Source: Dermacentor variabilis (taxonomy: Eukaryota > Arthropoda > Arachnida > Ixodida > Ixodidae). Taken from it: a DNA stretch of 64,000 nucleotides. Below, one piece after another: positions 24,304-35,217 of this stretch. The DNA lies in the NCBI RefSeq assembly GCF_050947875.1, contig NC_134568.1:208360845-208424844 (forward strand). Direction: 5' to 3'. Every line of letters begins with the position of its first letter. Position 1 is the first letter of the stretch. The notes beneath the pieces are model-generated. The model was not told the DNA's origin, did not search any database, and saw only the letters and a list, made by a program, of their open reading frames with translations. A program made the translations under genes and the position numbers.

Positions 24304-26437
24304 GTGTTCACAAAGGTCAAAAGTTGTACGCTCGACATTTCTTGCTGACTAAAGCTCTTGTCAAGTTACGCGTATGTACATGCCAAGTTAACGGTTCAGA
24401 GATGTAGAAGAAAAAAAAATTGCGGCAGAACACATCTCGTGATGGCTGTCGACGGTAATGCGTTAGCTTTGAATCAATTTAGCGACACGATGTACTGCCC
24501 CCGTCCAAGCGAGCTATATATAAGGCGTGTGCTGCAGCGGGACTCCTCCTTCAAGCATCCCTAATGAAGTCCCTCAATGATTAAAAGTAGCGCCATCTCC
24601 GCCACCCTCTCCGGCTTCGCGCTCGTTTCTCCTCGCATGTGCTCGCCTCTCGATGGCGGCGCCCCCTTGCTCATTGCAGGATAGCAGTCGACGTCACGCA
24701 TTAATGCGAGTGGGGTGATAAGTGCTTATCTTAGCGCTTTTGTTCAAGCTCTTATTTATTTCCTGTAGCCCTGAAAGTACACCCGAGCGCCTTATTTCAA
24801 TCCTGGGAAGAAGGAGATGGAAATGAACGAAATGTTTTAGTGGGGGGGGGGGGGGGGCGTGGGGAATGTAAAAGATGTATGCTTTAGAGTCACGACAGGG
24901 ATAGCGTGGGCGTGCGCGTTCGCGTCTCTTTGCAAAGGTTTTCGCTGAGTGCGGTTTGCGAATCGTCGCAAGTAGCTGAGGTGCACGGCTGCCCCAAAGG
25001 GTTCATCAGCAATAGAAGCTACGAATTTGTTTTGAGTACCGGCGACTGTAACCGCTCAGCTATATAGCTGCGTCGTTAAGGCGAACGGAAGCGGTGACTG
25101 AAGCCACATCGGACATTCGGGCATGATGTGGCTAGAGCCTAGATCGTTACAATAAAGATTAAAAATTATCTGCGTTGGCGCCGACTGTGCGCTCTGGCTG
25201 ATAACCTTGGAGCGTTCGGCACTGTTCGCGCACGTTCGCACTGAGGTGCTACATTATCTATTTATTTATTTGTTTATTTATTTAGGAACTTATCTATTTT
25301 GTTTACGTTCCGAATGAGAGGGGCTTCCTATTTTGGTTAGCTAGATAACAAATAGAGCTCACGTGTAAGGGTCGGAGCGTGATTTGCACTGTATAACATT
25401 CTCTGAACTACTTTGTATACTTACTTGCACCGTCCGATCACTTTCTCAGAATGCAAGTGTTGTTTTCAAGACCGTACGTAGCGCTGAGTTCGCGGATGCC
25501 GAAATTATACTTCACTAAGTAGTTGAATGAAGAACACGCTATTACCGCAGTACTACAGTCCGCAAGGAACCCTCTCGATGCAATCTAAGGCGCAAGTTTG
25601 TCATGCGCCAAATGATCCTAAATATTCAAGAAAAGACAAAAGACGTCCTACATGAAGTAAACATCATACGCCCCGAAAACGTTTCGTCGCGGACAAACAG
25701 TAATGAAAAATCTCAGTAAGCAGATAATAAATTTCGATCGAATGAGCAGCGTTTCCCACAGAATTTTGAAAGCTGAAACACCATTTTCTTGTTAAGGTAT
25801 CATTGCGTGCAAGTCTGATTTGTATCTTTACTATTCTAACAGTTTAATTGACGCTGCATATTTTTCCACGGCTAAACACACAAAATAAAAGGACACACAA
25901 ATTTTAGTCTTTCAGTATCCGTATCTCTCATATATACACATGAAAAAAGTGCGCACTATTGCTCAAGGAAGAAAAACTGCGTCGACATGGTGCACAACGC
26001 GGGAGCGCACGACATTCACTCCCGTCACCATATAAACCACATACTACGTACACTACGGCTCGTATTCATTCATTTGCAACGAAAATGGCGCCAAGTAGAC
26101 TTCCGAAAGCGCGCGCGGTTTTCTGAAAAAAAAAAAAACAGAAAATGTAAGAGCGCGCGCTTTCACGTGACGGCGGTAGTCCAATCAGAAAGTGGATATG
26201 GACGGCGGAGTGCGCGCGGCGGCAGAAAATTGCAAAGAGTGGCTCTACTTTTAAACACTGAGGAGTTTTAGTCGGATGTATGGATAAATGATATGAGCGT
26301 CCCCTTTGGAAAGGGGCGTTAGGTTGCGCCACTCAGCTCTCGTTATTATATTGCCTAATGTCCTACCTATGTTAAAAAACACAGAAAAGAAAAAGAAAAC
26401 ATGAAGAATTCCCATCACCAAACTTTCTGGACCCCTA
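24303..26437. other. no supported gene
   Basis: Intergenic, with a 16-base G run (24842-24857) and an imperfect (TTTA)n tract near 25256-25284. No coding motif was recognised. Confidence 0.4.
24515..24545 (+). promoter_or_regulatory. candidate TATA core promoter
   Basis: TATATATAAG at 24515-24524 followed by GC-richer sequence. A start site would fall near 24545. No recognisable protein begins downstream, so this is weak. Confidence 0.15.
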
Positions 26438-26740
26438 TTGGAAACTTTGTTTCTGTACACCTCCGTTGTTTGTAGTTTGCCTACTTTTCTTCCACCAATC
26501 TTCCAATCGTCTCTTACTAATCTCTATTGCGGACATGTTTACTTTTCCCCTGCTCTCGCTGAATGCAAGGGTTTCAAGGAGGCCAGAGGTGCCCAAATCG
26601 ACCGCTGGGCAGATATCTTCACATTCGAATAAAACATGCTCCGCCGCTTCCCTAGCTTTACCGCAGCAAGCACTTGCTTCTTCTTCCATGTTGTATCCCG
26701 CTTTATAAGTGTGTGTTCTAAGGCATCCGGGGGCCCCATA
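26438..26740 (-). pseudogene. LINE ORF2 C-terminal fragment, second RNase H/zinc-finger-type family
   Basis: The minus-strand frame has a C-terminal cysteine-histidine finger (SACCGKAREAAEHVLFEC), as found at the end of many arthropod non-LTR ORF2 proteins. A tail then ends at a stop at 26435. The residues differ from the family at 59505-61615, so this is a different LINE. Only about 85-100 codons remain, and upstream RNase H and RT are absent. The fragment abuts the start of the dispersed repeat at 26730. Confidence 0.55.
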
Positions 26741-27690
26741 ACGTAAAACTATTCCAATGTGTCTTTATTCGAATCTCCTGAAGTCAAATTTGCGTAACCG
26801 CCGATGCAAACATCGGGCGGTCACCCGCATGGTTTTCTCAACAGACCAATCAAACGCTCTCCTCGTTCATAGAAGGTCACTTTTGTATGCTTGAAAAACA
26901 AATAACATTACCTGCACTGAGGGGCTTGTCTTATCTAATTGGCTGACAAGAGTCGAGGAGCACGCTCAAGTGGAGAGGAATTCGATCGGGCCCGTGCACT
27001 GAAAATCGATAACCGGATCAAGAGGGTGGTGCCGGCGTCTGCGATTGGTCCGCTTTCCCTTACTTAGCTTGCGGTGGCTGGTCGAAAATCGCGGCGGCAT
27101 GCAACGGAAGCTTAATAATGACGCTGAAACGGAACCTCAGCAAAGAAGAGTTGGCAGAACGAGGTCGTAAACGTGTTGCAAGTGCTCGAAAACGTTACGT
27201 GGCCACGCAAAAAGTTTTATTATACGCAAATAAACCCATGCTCTCCGGCAGGTGCGAGTCCCCAGTGCCTGAGCGATCGGCGGCAGCCATCTTTTTTTAT
27301 TCCTTTCGAAACGGGGCCTCCTGCGGCTATTCAGAAGAAAATTCAGTTTTGTTCGGCATGTTAATTCATCTTTAATGCGTTCACGCCACTTTGACGCGGT
27401 GAGTTTTTGTGGTTTTGTGCCATCGCGTGGCAGGCAGGTGAAGTGGGTGCAGCCCGAAAACTTTTGACCAATAGCCGAGGGCTAATGGCGATAAGGAGTC
27501 GAATCAGAAATAACTATTTTTCTTTTATTCGGTCAAATCATGCGTAATCAGCGTGTACACGTCATATCAGATGGGGAGCTATCACAGTTTTCGTGACGTC
27601 GCGTGACAGACAGGTGAAGTGGGGTTGGGGCAAAAAACTTTTTGACCAATCGCGGAGGGCTGATTGCTGGAATTGGAAAAGAAAAGTTTA
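26730..27690 (+). repeat. ~1 kb dispersed repeat, copy 2
   Basis: Same orientation and extent as 4223-5190, with scattered substitutions and small indels. Both copies contain the sub-repeat pair 'gtcgcgtgacag...gaccaat', here starting near 27410 and 27588. Neither copy has recognisable termini. Confidence 0.8.
27118..27375 (+). other. short basic ORF inside dispersed repeat
   Basis: Open for 85 codons and starting MTLKRNLSKEELAERGRKR. It matches the 47-codon frame of copy 1 (4617-4760), but the in-frame stop is absent here. The N-terminal third is rich in Lys and Arg, compatible with a nucleic-acid-binding helix. No family was recognised and no 3' tail or transposon terminus frames it. Confidence 0.3.
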
Positions 27691-28014
27691 TAGCGCCCCT
27701 GATCTCGCTTCGAGAAGTAATGAGCTTCCTTTTGAGTTATAATAAATTGTTTATTTCCTGCTTTCGTTTCTTTCCTCTTAAGTAGTCCCTAAGAACACTC
27801 GGTGCCACTTAGCGCAACTAGCACTCTGCGCCTAGCACGGTGCGTGGCGAACGCTGAGAAACGCGTCATGCGGCAACCGGGCTCCTCTCTCGAGTCTCTT
27901 TCTGGGCACGCCACGCCATCTGGTCGCACAACCGGCAAGTCTCCGCGTGGCCTCCGAGACGAGAAGCGTGGCGTGGTGGTGCCTGCGAACGCTGGAAATT
28001 GTTTGCTCGCTTGG

Positions 28015-28294
28015 CGCACGCTCAGTGGCACATACTCAGTGACCCAAGTTGGCGAGAGGCTCATTGAAGAGCGGCACAGTCCCCAGTGAATTCATGGCGC
28101 AGCTCGCTAAAGCGTTGGTGTCACATACCCAGTGCGGCACACACCCAGTTCGTTTGTGGCGCAGCCTGCCAATGCGTGTGGTTGCTGTCCTTGAGGAACG
28201 CATGTGACGTGGGTTCGATTCGGCTCAGCATTGGATAAATTTAGGGGATATTTTTCTCATTATTGTAGAGTGGCACATTCCTAGTGGCACACAC
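28015..28294 (+). repeat. host repeat with degenerate 'cacatacccagtg' motifs, left of solo LTR
   Basis: Several degenerate repeats of a 'ggcacatac-cagtg' motif occur here and again at 29036-29210. The segment 28023-28060 is a close paralogue of the sequence that flanks the solo LTR on both sides. Confidence 0.5.
28148..28260 (+). repeat. tRNA-derived SINE-like element
   Basis: A-box-like 'tggcgcagcctgcc' (28157-28170) and B-box-like 'gggttcgattcgg' (28211-28223), followed by an AT-rich stretch. It overlaps the degenerate host repeat. Confidence 0.35.
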
Positions 28295-29035
28295 TGTTAC
28301 GTTTCGCCTACGACGCGCGGTTTAGCCGGCGCGACTGCAACAAAGCGGCAGACATTTTGGCCCGTTCGGCGTCGCCGCTACGCTCCCCGCCAAGCGCGTC
28401 CAGGCATGTTCCGATGCCACGTGTCTTCATGTGCGTGTGTGAGTGTATGTGCCATTGTGCCCGACCGGAGGCGATACGACAGCAGGGGTCACCTTCTCCT
28501 CCCAGCCATTGTGCCCGACCGGAGGCGATACGACAGTAGGAGTCACCTTCTCCTCCCAGCCATTGTGCCCGACCGGAGGCGATACGACAGTAGGAGTTAC
28601 CTTCTCCTCTTTGTGCCCGACCGGCGGCGCCACGACAGTATGCGTCACCTTATCTCATTGTACAATCACGTGCTCGTCTATTGAGGGGTTCCTTCTTGCC
28701 CTCAACTGCGAGAGTATAAAAACAGCTGCCCCCGGACGCAAAAGGAGGGCTCCGATTTCTTCTGTTGAGTAAAGTGCTCTCCCGTCTCTCTACTTCGGTC
28801 AACCTGACCGCCAACTCTTTGCGATGTTAAAATAAACAAGTTGTTTTGTTGTTACCAGTCGACTCATGCTTTGCCGGGACCTTCGGATGCTTCCAGTTGT
28901 ACCCCAGGCCGCCAGGCCAACGCTACCCTTGGGGCTTGCGACCCAGGTGCAACCACGGGCGTCAGCGCCGAGTTCCCAACAGGTCGTACCATCGGTGCGA
29001 CCACAACAACCGTTGCCATCGGTGGGATTCAAACA
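28295..29035 (+). mobile_element. solo LTR of a Gypsy-type retrotransposon
   Basis: Starts TGTTACG and ends near CAAACA. A matching ACAC lies on both sides (28291-28294 and 29036-29039). Inside are a TATA box (TATAAAA, 28715-28721) and a polyadenylation signal (AATAAA, 28831-28836) in the order U3-R-U5. U3 carries four tandem repeats (28451-28655). No gag or pol follows, and the sequence right of 29039 resembles the paralogous host repeat, so recombination appears to have left a single LTR. Alternatively the LTR ends near 29005 and the last 30 bp are leader. Confidence 0.65.
28451..28655 (+). repeat. 54-bp tandem repeat, four units, in LTR U3
   Basis: Units begin at 28451, 28505, 28559 and about 28609. 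The first three are 54 bp and nearly identical. The fourth is shorter and diverged. Each unit carries 'tgtgcccgaccggaggcg'. The position upstream of the TATA box suggests enhancer-like repeats. Confidence 0.9.
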
Positions 29036-29220
29036 ACACCTAATTACCCAAGTTGGCATCGAAGAGGTTCATTGCATACCGGCACAGACTGACTGGCACC
29101 TACCGAGTACTCCAAGTTTGCTTCAGAGTATCTTCGAACAGCGGTACCTACCCAATCCTGTTAGTTTACCGCAGGAGTCTCATGCGCTACCCATTTCACC
29201 ACTGACTACACAGTGATCCA
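29036..29220 (+). repeat. host repeat with degenerate motifs, right of solo LTR
   Basis: Continues the host repeat interrupted by the LTR. It aligns with 28040-28085 (acccaagttggc, then a shared gag-ggtTcattg-like block). Confidence 0.45.
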
Positions 29221-29272
29221 GGTAGGCGGGAGAACGGTTAGATACACAGATAGCCCTCGGAAAGTGCGTGAA

Positions 29273-29306
29273 GCACCCGAAAAATGCTAGTGCATTTTTC
29301 GGGTGC
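29273..29306. repeat. perfect 15-bp hairpin
   Basis: 29273-29287 (gcacccgaaaaatgc) is exactly complementary to 29292-29306, with a 4-nt loop. It sits about 40 bp upstream of a LINE tail fragment. Confidence 0.9.
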
Positions 29307-29344
29307 TATGCCATTTTTCGGAGTCTATGTGCTCACGGGCCGCC

Positions 29345-29710
29345 CTTCTCACTGTTTGCTCTTGCGCCGTGCGATGACCGGCCGTTTTCAGAGCAGACAG
29401 TCTTGGAGTGCTGGCTGATGCGACTTTCACACCAGAAGGTGGTGAAGGCGCTACTGAGGCTTCTCCGGTCAAGCGGCCTGATTGATCGAACGACTGTGAC
29501 ACTTCGGCGTTCCTTTGTGCGTGTGTGTGTGGGGGGGTTTCTAACTTCTTTACCCTCTCCCACTCTTTACATGTGTGTGCGTTTTTTAAAGATCTTTCTG
29601 TCTCTCGTTACCCCTTCCCCAGTGCAAGGTAGCAAACTGTATATCTATCTTCCGGTTAACGTCGCTGCCTTTTTCAGCTGTTTTCTCTCTCTCTCTCTCT
29701 CTCTCTCTTG
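29345..29710 (+). mobile_element. LINE 3' end fragment, same family as 59505-61615
   Basis: Encodes the extreme ORF2 C-terminus (DDRPFSEQTVL..., then ALLRLLRSSGL). The family 3' UTR follows with an 'agtgcaaggtagcaaactg' block and a (CT)n tail at 29683-29709. Confidence 0.7.
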
Positions 29711-30341
29711 CGCCGTGCTTTCGCATTCCAGACTCTTTAGCGGGCAGGTGGCCAGGTAAACCGAATGGATGCAGAGGATTGAGGTACAGTTAGGTTCAAG
29801 GACCGATATCCGCAAAGCGGACGTCATCGTATTGATGCTTGAGGGCGGCCTTATGACAAGCGCACTCTGATGACGACCAGTAGTGGGCAATATGTGCGGG
29901 AAATATTAATTATTTTGCAATCATATTGTATTGAGTAAGGCGACGATGATGACAGCGACAAAGGTGGTCGACAAGTTTTCTCATTTAAAAAAAGTAAAGG
30001 AGGTGGTGGTGGTGATGCTTATTAACACATAGCTACAATACTCTCTGTTGTACTAAGTTTCAACTTTGAAATGCGTAGATCCCGTGTTCGGAAGCAGTTC
30101 CCCCTTCAGCCGTAACACCAACGGACTTTAGGCACAGTTTCGTTTCACATGCAGACGGATATGAAGGTTTGCGACTACGAAGCTTTGCACGTGCAAAATA
30201 GTTCCGACTTTTTCCGATAACCATCGATGTTTACAGGCTGCACTAGCAAATAAAAGGTCTCTAGGACCTTATGTTGGTTGTGAGGATTAAGTTTGGGTCC
30301 TGATTATATGCGCATGTTTCGAATAAATATATTCGTGATAT
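29711..30341. other. no recognisable feature
   Basis: Intergenic, ending where the Gypsy LTR appears to start at 30342. Confidence 0.35.
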
Positions 30342-30420
30342 TGTCACAGTCGGTAATGTGGAAAGAAGACGATGCTGATGGTGGTCTTGGAGACGACGAA
30401 GAAGTGTTTAGCAGTATCAT

Positions 30421-31176
30421 TTGATTTGGGTGCCAGGGCATAAAGGTTTGTTTTTTAATGAAACTGCTGATTCACTGGCAAATGCATCACTATCCGGCCC
30501 TATTCTTCCTATTCTACCAGTGACAGCACAGATCACGGCGGCAAGATTTCGGATGCGATCAATAAGATTAGCCTTATCAAATCCACGTTTGACTGCTTCT
30601 CCAGAGTATAAGCACCTGGCATTTCCCTGGCATAGCGAATCTTGTGACACAAAGATGCTTGAGGTCTGCCTCACCAAATTACGCTGCCGAATACCCTCGC
30701 TGAATTTCTATTTGCACAGGTGGGGTTTGGTTCCCTCCCCCCTCTATTCTTTTTGTAATGAGGAAGAGACGATACACCACTTTCTTCTATCTTGTCGCCG
30801 CTTTACTGCGGTTAGAAAAAGATGGTTGGAAATACCTTTTCGAAGAATTGGCCTGGACATGACAGAACCTGCAATTCTTTCGTTCGGAGCGTCCACTTTG
30901 GAATTCAGCCACAGGGATGCATGCTTCGCTGTCCGGACATTCCTTACGGAATCTAAACGAATGCCCTGCTAAATTCCTTTCTTTTTGTTTTTACTTTTAA
31001 ATTCATTATTACTCATTCAGTATGACCTTCCTCATTTTATTTAACAGGTAATTCTGCGTTATTCAATGCTATTTCAATAGCTATTAGGAAATTTATGCTC
31101 CATAATAATTTCAAATAATACACCCATTTCTTGGCCAATCCCCCATCGTGGGTAGGAGCCACACGCATCACAGGCT

Positions 31177-31220
<44 letters not shown>
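30421..31220 (+). pseudogene. LINE ORF2 3' end (RNase H tail + finger), inserted in Gypsy LTR
   Basis: The open frame 30421-30972 (183 codons) carries the last RNase H block (WVPGHKGLFFNETADSLA) and a C-terminal finger (SFCNEEETIHHFLLSC). A 3' UTR and a (CAA)n tail (31178-31220) follow. It differs from the 59505-61615 family in its tail. It is 5'-truncated at about 30420. Flanks share CAGTATC (30412-30418 and 31220-31226), extended to CAGTATC(G)AT with one indel, a plausible target-site duplication. The frame is intact, so the insertion may be fairly recent. Confidence 0.8.
31178..31220. repeat. (CAA)n tail of LINE
   Basis: About 14 uninterrupted CAA units at the 3' end of the LINE copy. They are interpreted as its terminal simple repeat. 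Confidence 0.95.
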
Positions 31221-31221
<1 letters not shown>

Positions 31222-31369
31222 GTATCGATGCTCTACGCTTGTTGGCTCAGCCATTAAAAGCCATCTGTAAATAAACGAACGCTTCTTCCTTCCCATAACA
31301 TCATTGGTGGACGTGCGGGATAATCACTTGAGCGAGACGGAGCTCCGCAGCGGACGTAACCTGGCCGCC

Positions 31370-32431
31370 ATGTCATCCGAAGGAGAGAGTTCAACCGCGG
31401 CCCCGTCGTCACCACCGACGGTCATCCTGGCCCAGCCTCGCGACTCTGGCATGTTTTCCGGGATTGACAACGTTGACGTCGATGACTGGTTACAGAATTA
31501 TGAACGGGTCAGCGAGCACAACAGGTGGGATAACACGCTTATGCTGGCTAATATAATATTCTACCTCAAGAAAACAGCACGGGTCTGGTTCGAAACACAT
31601 GAAGAAGAGATTACGAGTTGGGACCAGTGTAAACAGAAGCTTAGAGATATGTTCGGCAAACCCGTCGACAGCCAACGTGCTGCGAAGAAGGACCTTGGGA
31701 CCCGTGTACAGACGTCTACTGAATCTTACGTGGCGTATATCCAGGACGTCCTCGCTCTTTGCCGCAAAGTAGATAACAGTATGGCAGAGGCAGACAAGGT
31801 CAGCCACGTTTTAAAAGGCATCGCGGACGACGCGTTTAACCTGCTTGTTTATGAGAACATCACAACGGTCAATGAGATCATTAACGAATGTCGCCGCTTT
31901 GAAGACGCGAAGAGTCGCCGCATAGTTCGACAGTTTACGCGTCTACCTAATACCGCAGCTTCGTCGACGTGCGAAGACATTTGTCCACCGCGTGAGTCCA
32001 CCTCCTGTGAGAACGTCGTATGTATCGTTCGGCGAGAAATCGAAGCAGCGTCTCCTTCCACGCCAATCACGCAGTGCTTTGACGATTCCCGGCCGCTTGT
32101 GCCCCTCATTCAGTCGGTCATTCGCCAAGAACTTGCCAATGTAGGTCTTCCATCCATCTGCTCCGCCAGCCGTCCTGACTTTGCTTCGTCTGCTGCCTCT
32201 GCCCCTGTTCACCGGAGCCAATACGGTGCATATCCGAGCTATCGCAACCCGGCCGAATGGCGCACCCATGACGATAGACCCATCTGCTTTTACTGTGGGC
32301 GTGTGGGCCACATCTCTCGCCACTGTCGAAGTTCCTGGCCAGCCCACTCTCGACCAAGCTTTCCCGCCTACTGCCGCTCCCCACTGAATCCTCGCCCGCC
32401 ATCACTCCACCGAGGTTCAAGACGCACCTGA
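31370..32431 (+). pseudogene. Gypsy gag polyprotein, frameshifted near the 3' end
   Basis: The first in-frame ATG is 31370, in a strong initiation context (gccgccATG). The frame is open for 353 codons. The central part has the capsid-like block WLQNYERVSEHNRW and the retrotransposon-gag segment with YLKKTARVWFETH. A CCHC zinc knuckle (CFYCGRVGHISRHC) lies near 32285-32330. The expected basic, Arg/Ser-rich C-terminus is visible in another phase, ending at the TAA at 32550-32552. A frameshift therefore truncates this copy's own frame at 32431. Gag packages element RNA. Confidence 0.85.
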
Positions 32432-32556
32432 CAACGCTCGAGCCACCGCGACCAGCCGATCGCCATCACCACATAGTCGCCGCTCCCGTTCGCCCCAGCT
32501 GCGTCGCTCTCCATCCTCAGATTACCGTCGCCGCTCTCCGACGGGAAACTAACTAA

Positions 32557-34221
32557 GCAGCTCCTGGAGGTGACGCTGCTCTAGAACACCGGCCTGAAAT
32601 TCCCCTGCTGACCCTGCCTACTAATCGGAACCTTCTGGACGTGGACGTGGATGGTTTGCCCGTTACAGCACTCATCGACACTGGAGCCCAAATTTCCATC
32701 ATGAGTGCGGAGCTTCGAACGCGCTTGAAGAAAGTACTTACTCCTGCTCCGACTCGACTGCTCCAGGTCGCCGATGGTGGAACTCCGGCTGTGCTTGGAA
32801 TGTGTACTGCTCGTGTCAGTGTCGTCGGTCGCCACACGTCCGTTTTGTTTAGTGTGCTTGAACGTTGCCCTCACAATGTGATCCTCGGACTCGACTTTTT
32901 GTCCGCCCATTCTGCTCTGATTGACCGTTCCGCCGGTGTTGTACAACTTGACCTACTCCTACCTGTTCCCATTGACCTTCCTGCTCAAGCTCCAGCTCAG
33001 CTTTGTTCCGCGGATTTTATACGCCTGCCATCTCTTTCAGCAACCTTCATCCCTGTTTTAGCGAGCCCACCTGTACCTGACGGAGACTATGTCCTTACTC
33101 CCGCGACGTCAGTCCTGCTTTCTCACAATGCCTCCGTCCCACACACCATCGTTTCTGTTGCGGACAATCAGACATGTCTTCCCATCCTAAATTTCGGACA
33201 GTGCCCGCAAGTAGTTCCTCAAGGCATGTCTCTTGCCACGTTGTCACCAACGCACGAGTGCCACATTTCTGCTCTATCTGTTGCGCCGTCTTCGACCACT
33301 GCTCATTCTGCGCCTTCTGCATCAGTCCCGACCGACGACTTTACAAAGATGATTGCACCGGACCTCTCAACCCGACAAGCCGCACAGCTCCGTGGCCTCC
33401 TCGAGTCCTACTCCTACATTTTCAATCTGAACGATCGGCCTTTGCGTCAAACTACGGTCGTGAAGCATCGGATAAATACCGGCGATGCAGCACCTGTTCG
33501 CAGACGCCCATACCGGGTGTCGCCCTCTGAGCGACAAGTTATCCAGAGCGAGGTTGACAAGATGCTTGCCAAAGGGATTATTGAACACTCTTCCAGCCCG
33601 TGGGCGTCCCCTGTTGTTCTCGTCAAAAAGAAGGATAACAGCTGGCGATTCTGCGTTGACTATCGTCATCTAAACACGATCACCAAGAAAGATGTATATC
33701 CACTTCCCCACATTGACGATGCTCTGGATTGTCTCCACGGTGCCACTTATTTTTCATCCATAGACCTTCGCTCTGGATATTGGCAAATTGCCGTGGATGA
33801 AATGGACCGTGAAAAGACCGCATTCGTCACACCAGGCGGCCTATATCAGTTCCGAGTAATGCCATTTGGCTTGTGCAATGCCCCGGCGACCTTTGAACAG
33901 ATGATGGACATGCTCTTGCGTGGTTTGAAATGGTCCATCTGTTTGTGCTACTTGGATGACGTCATCGTATTCTCTTCAACTTTTGCGACTCATCTTGAAA
34001 GACTTTCATCTGTTCTTTCTGTTTTTCGCACCACTGGCTTGCAGCTCAACTCATCCAAGTGCCACTTCGGTTACCGCCAATTAACCATGCTCGGACACCT
34101 CGTCGATTCGTCAGGCATTCGCCCCGACCCCGCTAAAGTTCATGCTGTGCAGAATTTCCCCGTACCAACATGTGCCAAAGATGTTCGCAGCTTTATGGGC
34201 CTTTGCTCTTACTTCCGCAGA
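32557..34221 (+). pseudogene. Gypsy pol: protease and reverse transcriptase, truncated
   Basis: The frame is open after the TAA at 32554-32556. The aspartic protease active site is ALIDTGAQISIMS (about 32668-32706), with the second flap motif VILGLDFLSAHS. The RT has WRFCVDYRHLN, SSIDLRSGYWQI, MPFGLCNAPATFEQ, and the catalytic YLDDVIVFS (about 33950-33975), then LGHLVDSSGI. Homology ends at RSFMGLCSYFRR, about 34220. The frame then runs 13 codons into unrelated flank. RNase H and integrase are missing, so the protein could not complete a retrotransposition cycle. Confidence 0.9.
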
Positions 34222-35217
34222 GGCCAGGACACCAGAAAAATAATTAGAATTTTTTTCTAGCACAATCATACAACGTGAATTTGTTTCGATGCAGTACATT
34301 CTTCAAACAGGCGCAGATAGACAGTACCACTTGATTTTAGCATACATGCCTATAGGCAGCGAAGAAAAAAAAATAATTTCACCTGTGGTATTCAGCCTTT
34401 TCCTTAGTTACGCAAAGTCCCATTTTACGAAGGTAAGCCCGAATGTCGAAAACCTGGCACTGGGCATAGACTTCACCTTCGTTCATACGCGCAGTTATTA
34501 TAAACGGGCGAGGGTAATGGAAGCCCGAGCAGCTACATACATAAAAAGTGTCACGATACTTTCCGTAAGTTGCGTTGCCCGGACTGAGAAAAAAAAGGAA
34601 AAGAAACTGCGTTTTGCCTCTCTAAACTTTATTTTTTTTCTCATAGTGTACATAAAATGTTCGTATCCACTGACCAGGACAGGTAAGCATTTCTTGTAGC
34701 AACATTAAGGCCGCGATTTCTGTGCCTGCCCTCGTAGGCCCCAGGGAATCCGCTGTTGCCGATGTCGCCACATACGCCCGGCGATTGTGTCTGCAACGCC
34801 CTTGATTTATTCGGTAGGTAGAGACGACGCCTGTGAATCTGTACATGTGGCGCACGGGGCGGGCGGTGCTGCAAGTGGGCATTGTGGCTCCTGAGAACTC
34901 GTGCTGTTTTCTAGGATGGACCTGTGCAGAGAAGCAGGCAACAAAATTAAGGATGTATGGGTTGTGCCTTTTCGCTTACTTGATATTCACTCCTGAATAT
35001 TTTTTATCATGCACGCGATAAAAGCCGCACGATTACGCTGGATTTAAAGATGAAACATATTTTCAAATGTTCAAGAACATGAGCGTTCGTCAAGGCTAAC
35101 TTTGAGTGGCACAGAAGATGTAAGCTCGATTGGAACAAGGTGGAATGGGCGAAATTCCATGAGCGATCAAAACACTTACTAGTGTGACGTGTGAAGAGCA
35201 GATGAGAGCATGGTGTT
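34222..35217. other. flank between Gypsy remnant and cuticle gene
   Basis: No gene is recognised. On the minus strand an AATAAA signal (complement at 34805-34810) lies about 410 bp past the stop codon of the cuticle-like gene and could end its transcript. Another lies at about 34628-34633. Confidence 0.35.

Larger units (their letters stand above)
30342..34221 (+). mobile_element. Gypsy-type LTR retrotransposon, 3'-truncated, LTR interrupted by a LINE
   Basis: The inferred 5' LTR starts TGTCACAG at 30342, is interrupted at 30421-31220 by a LINE, and resumes to end CCATAACA at 31300. Gag follows with a CCHC knuckle, then pol with protease and reverse transcriptase. Homology stops at about 34221, inside the RT thumb/connection, so RNase H, integrase and the 3' LTR are absent. 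The LTR would be only about 150 bp without the LINE. Gag has a frameshift near its 3' end. The element is dead. Confidence 0.8.

Noticed and set aside
24064..24348. Poly-Ile/poly-Asn protein-coding frames
   Set aside because: Generated by the (TAA)n microsatellite.
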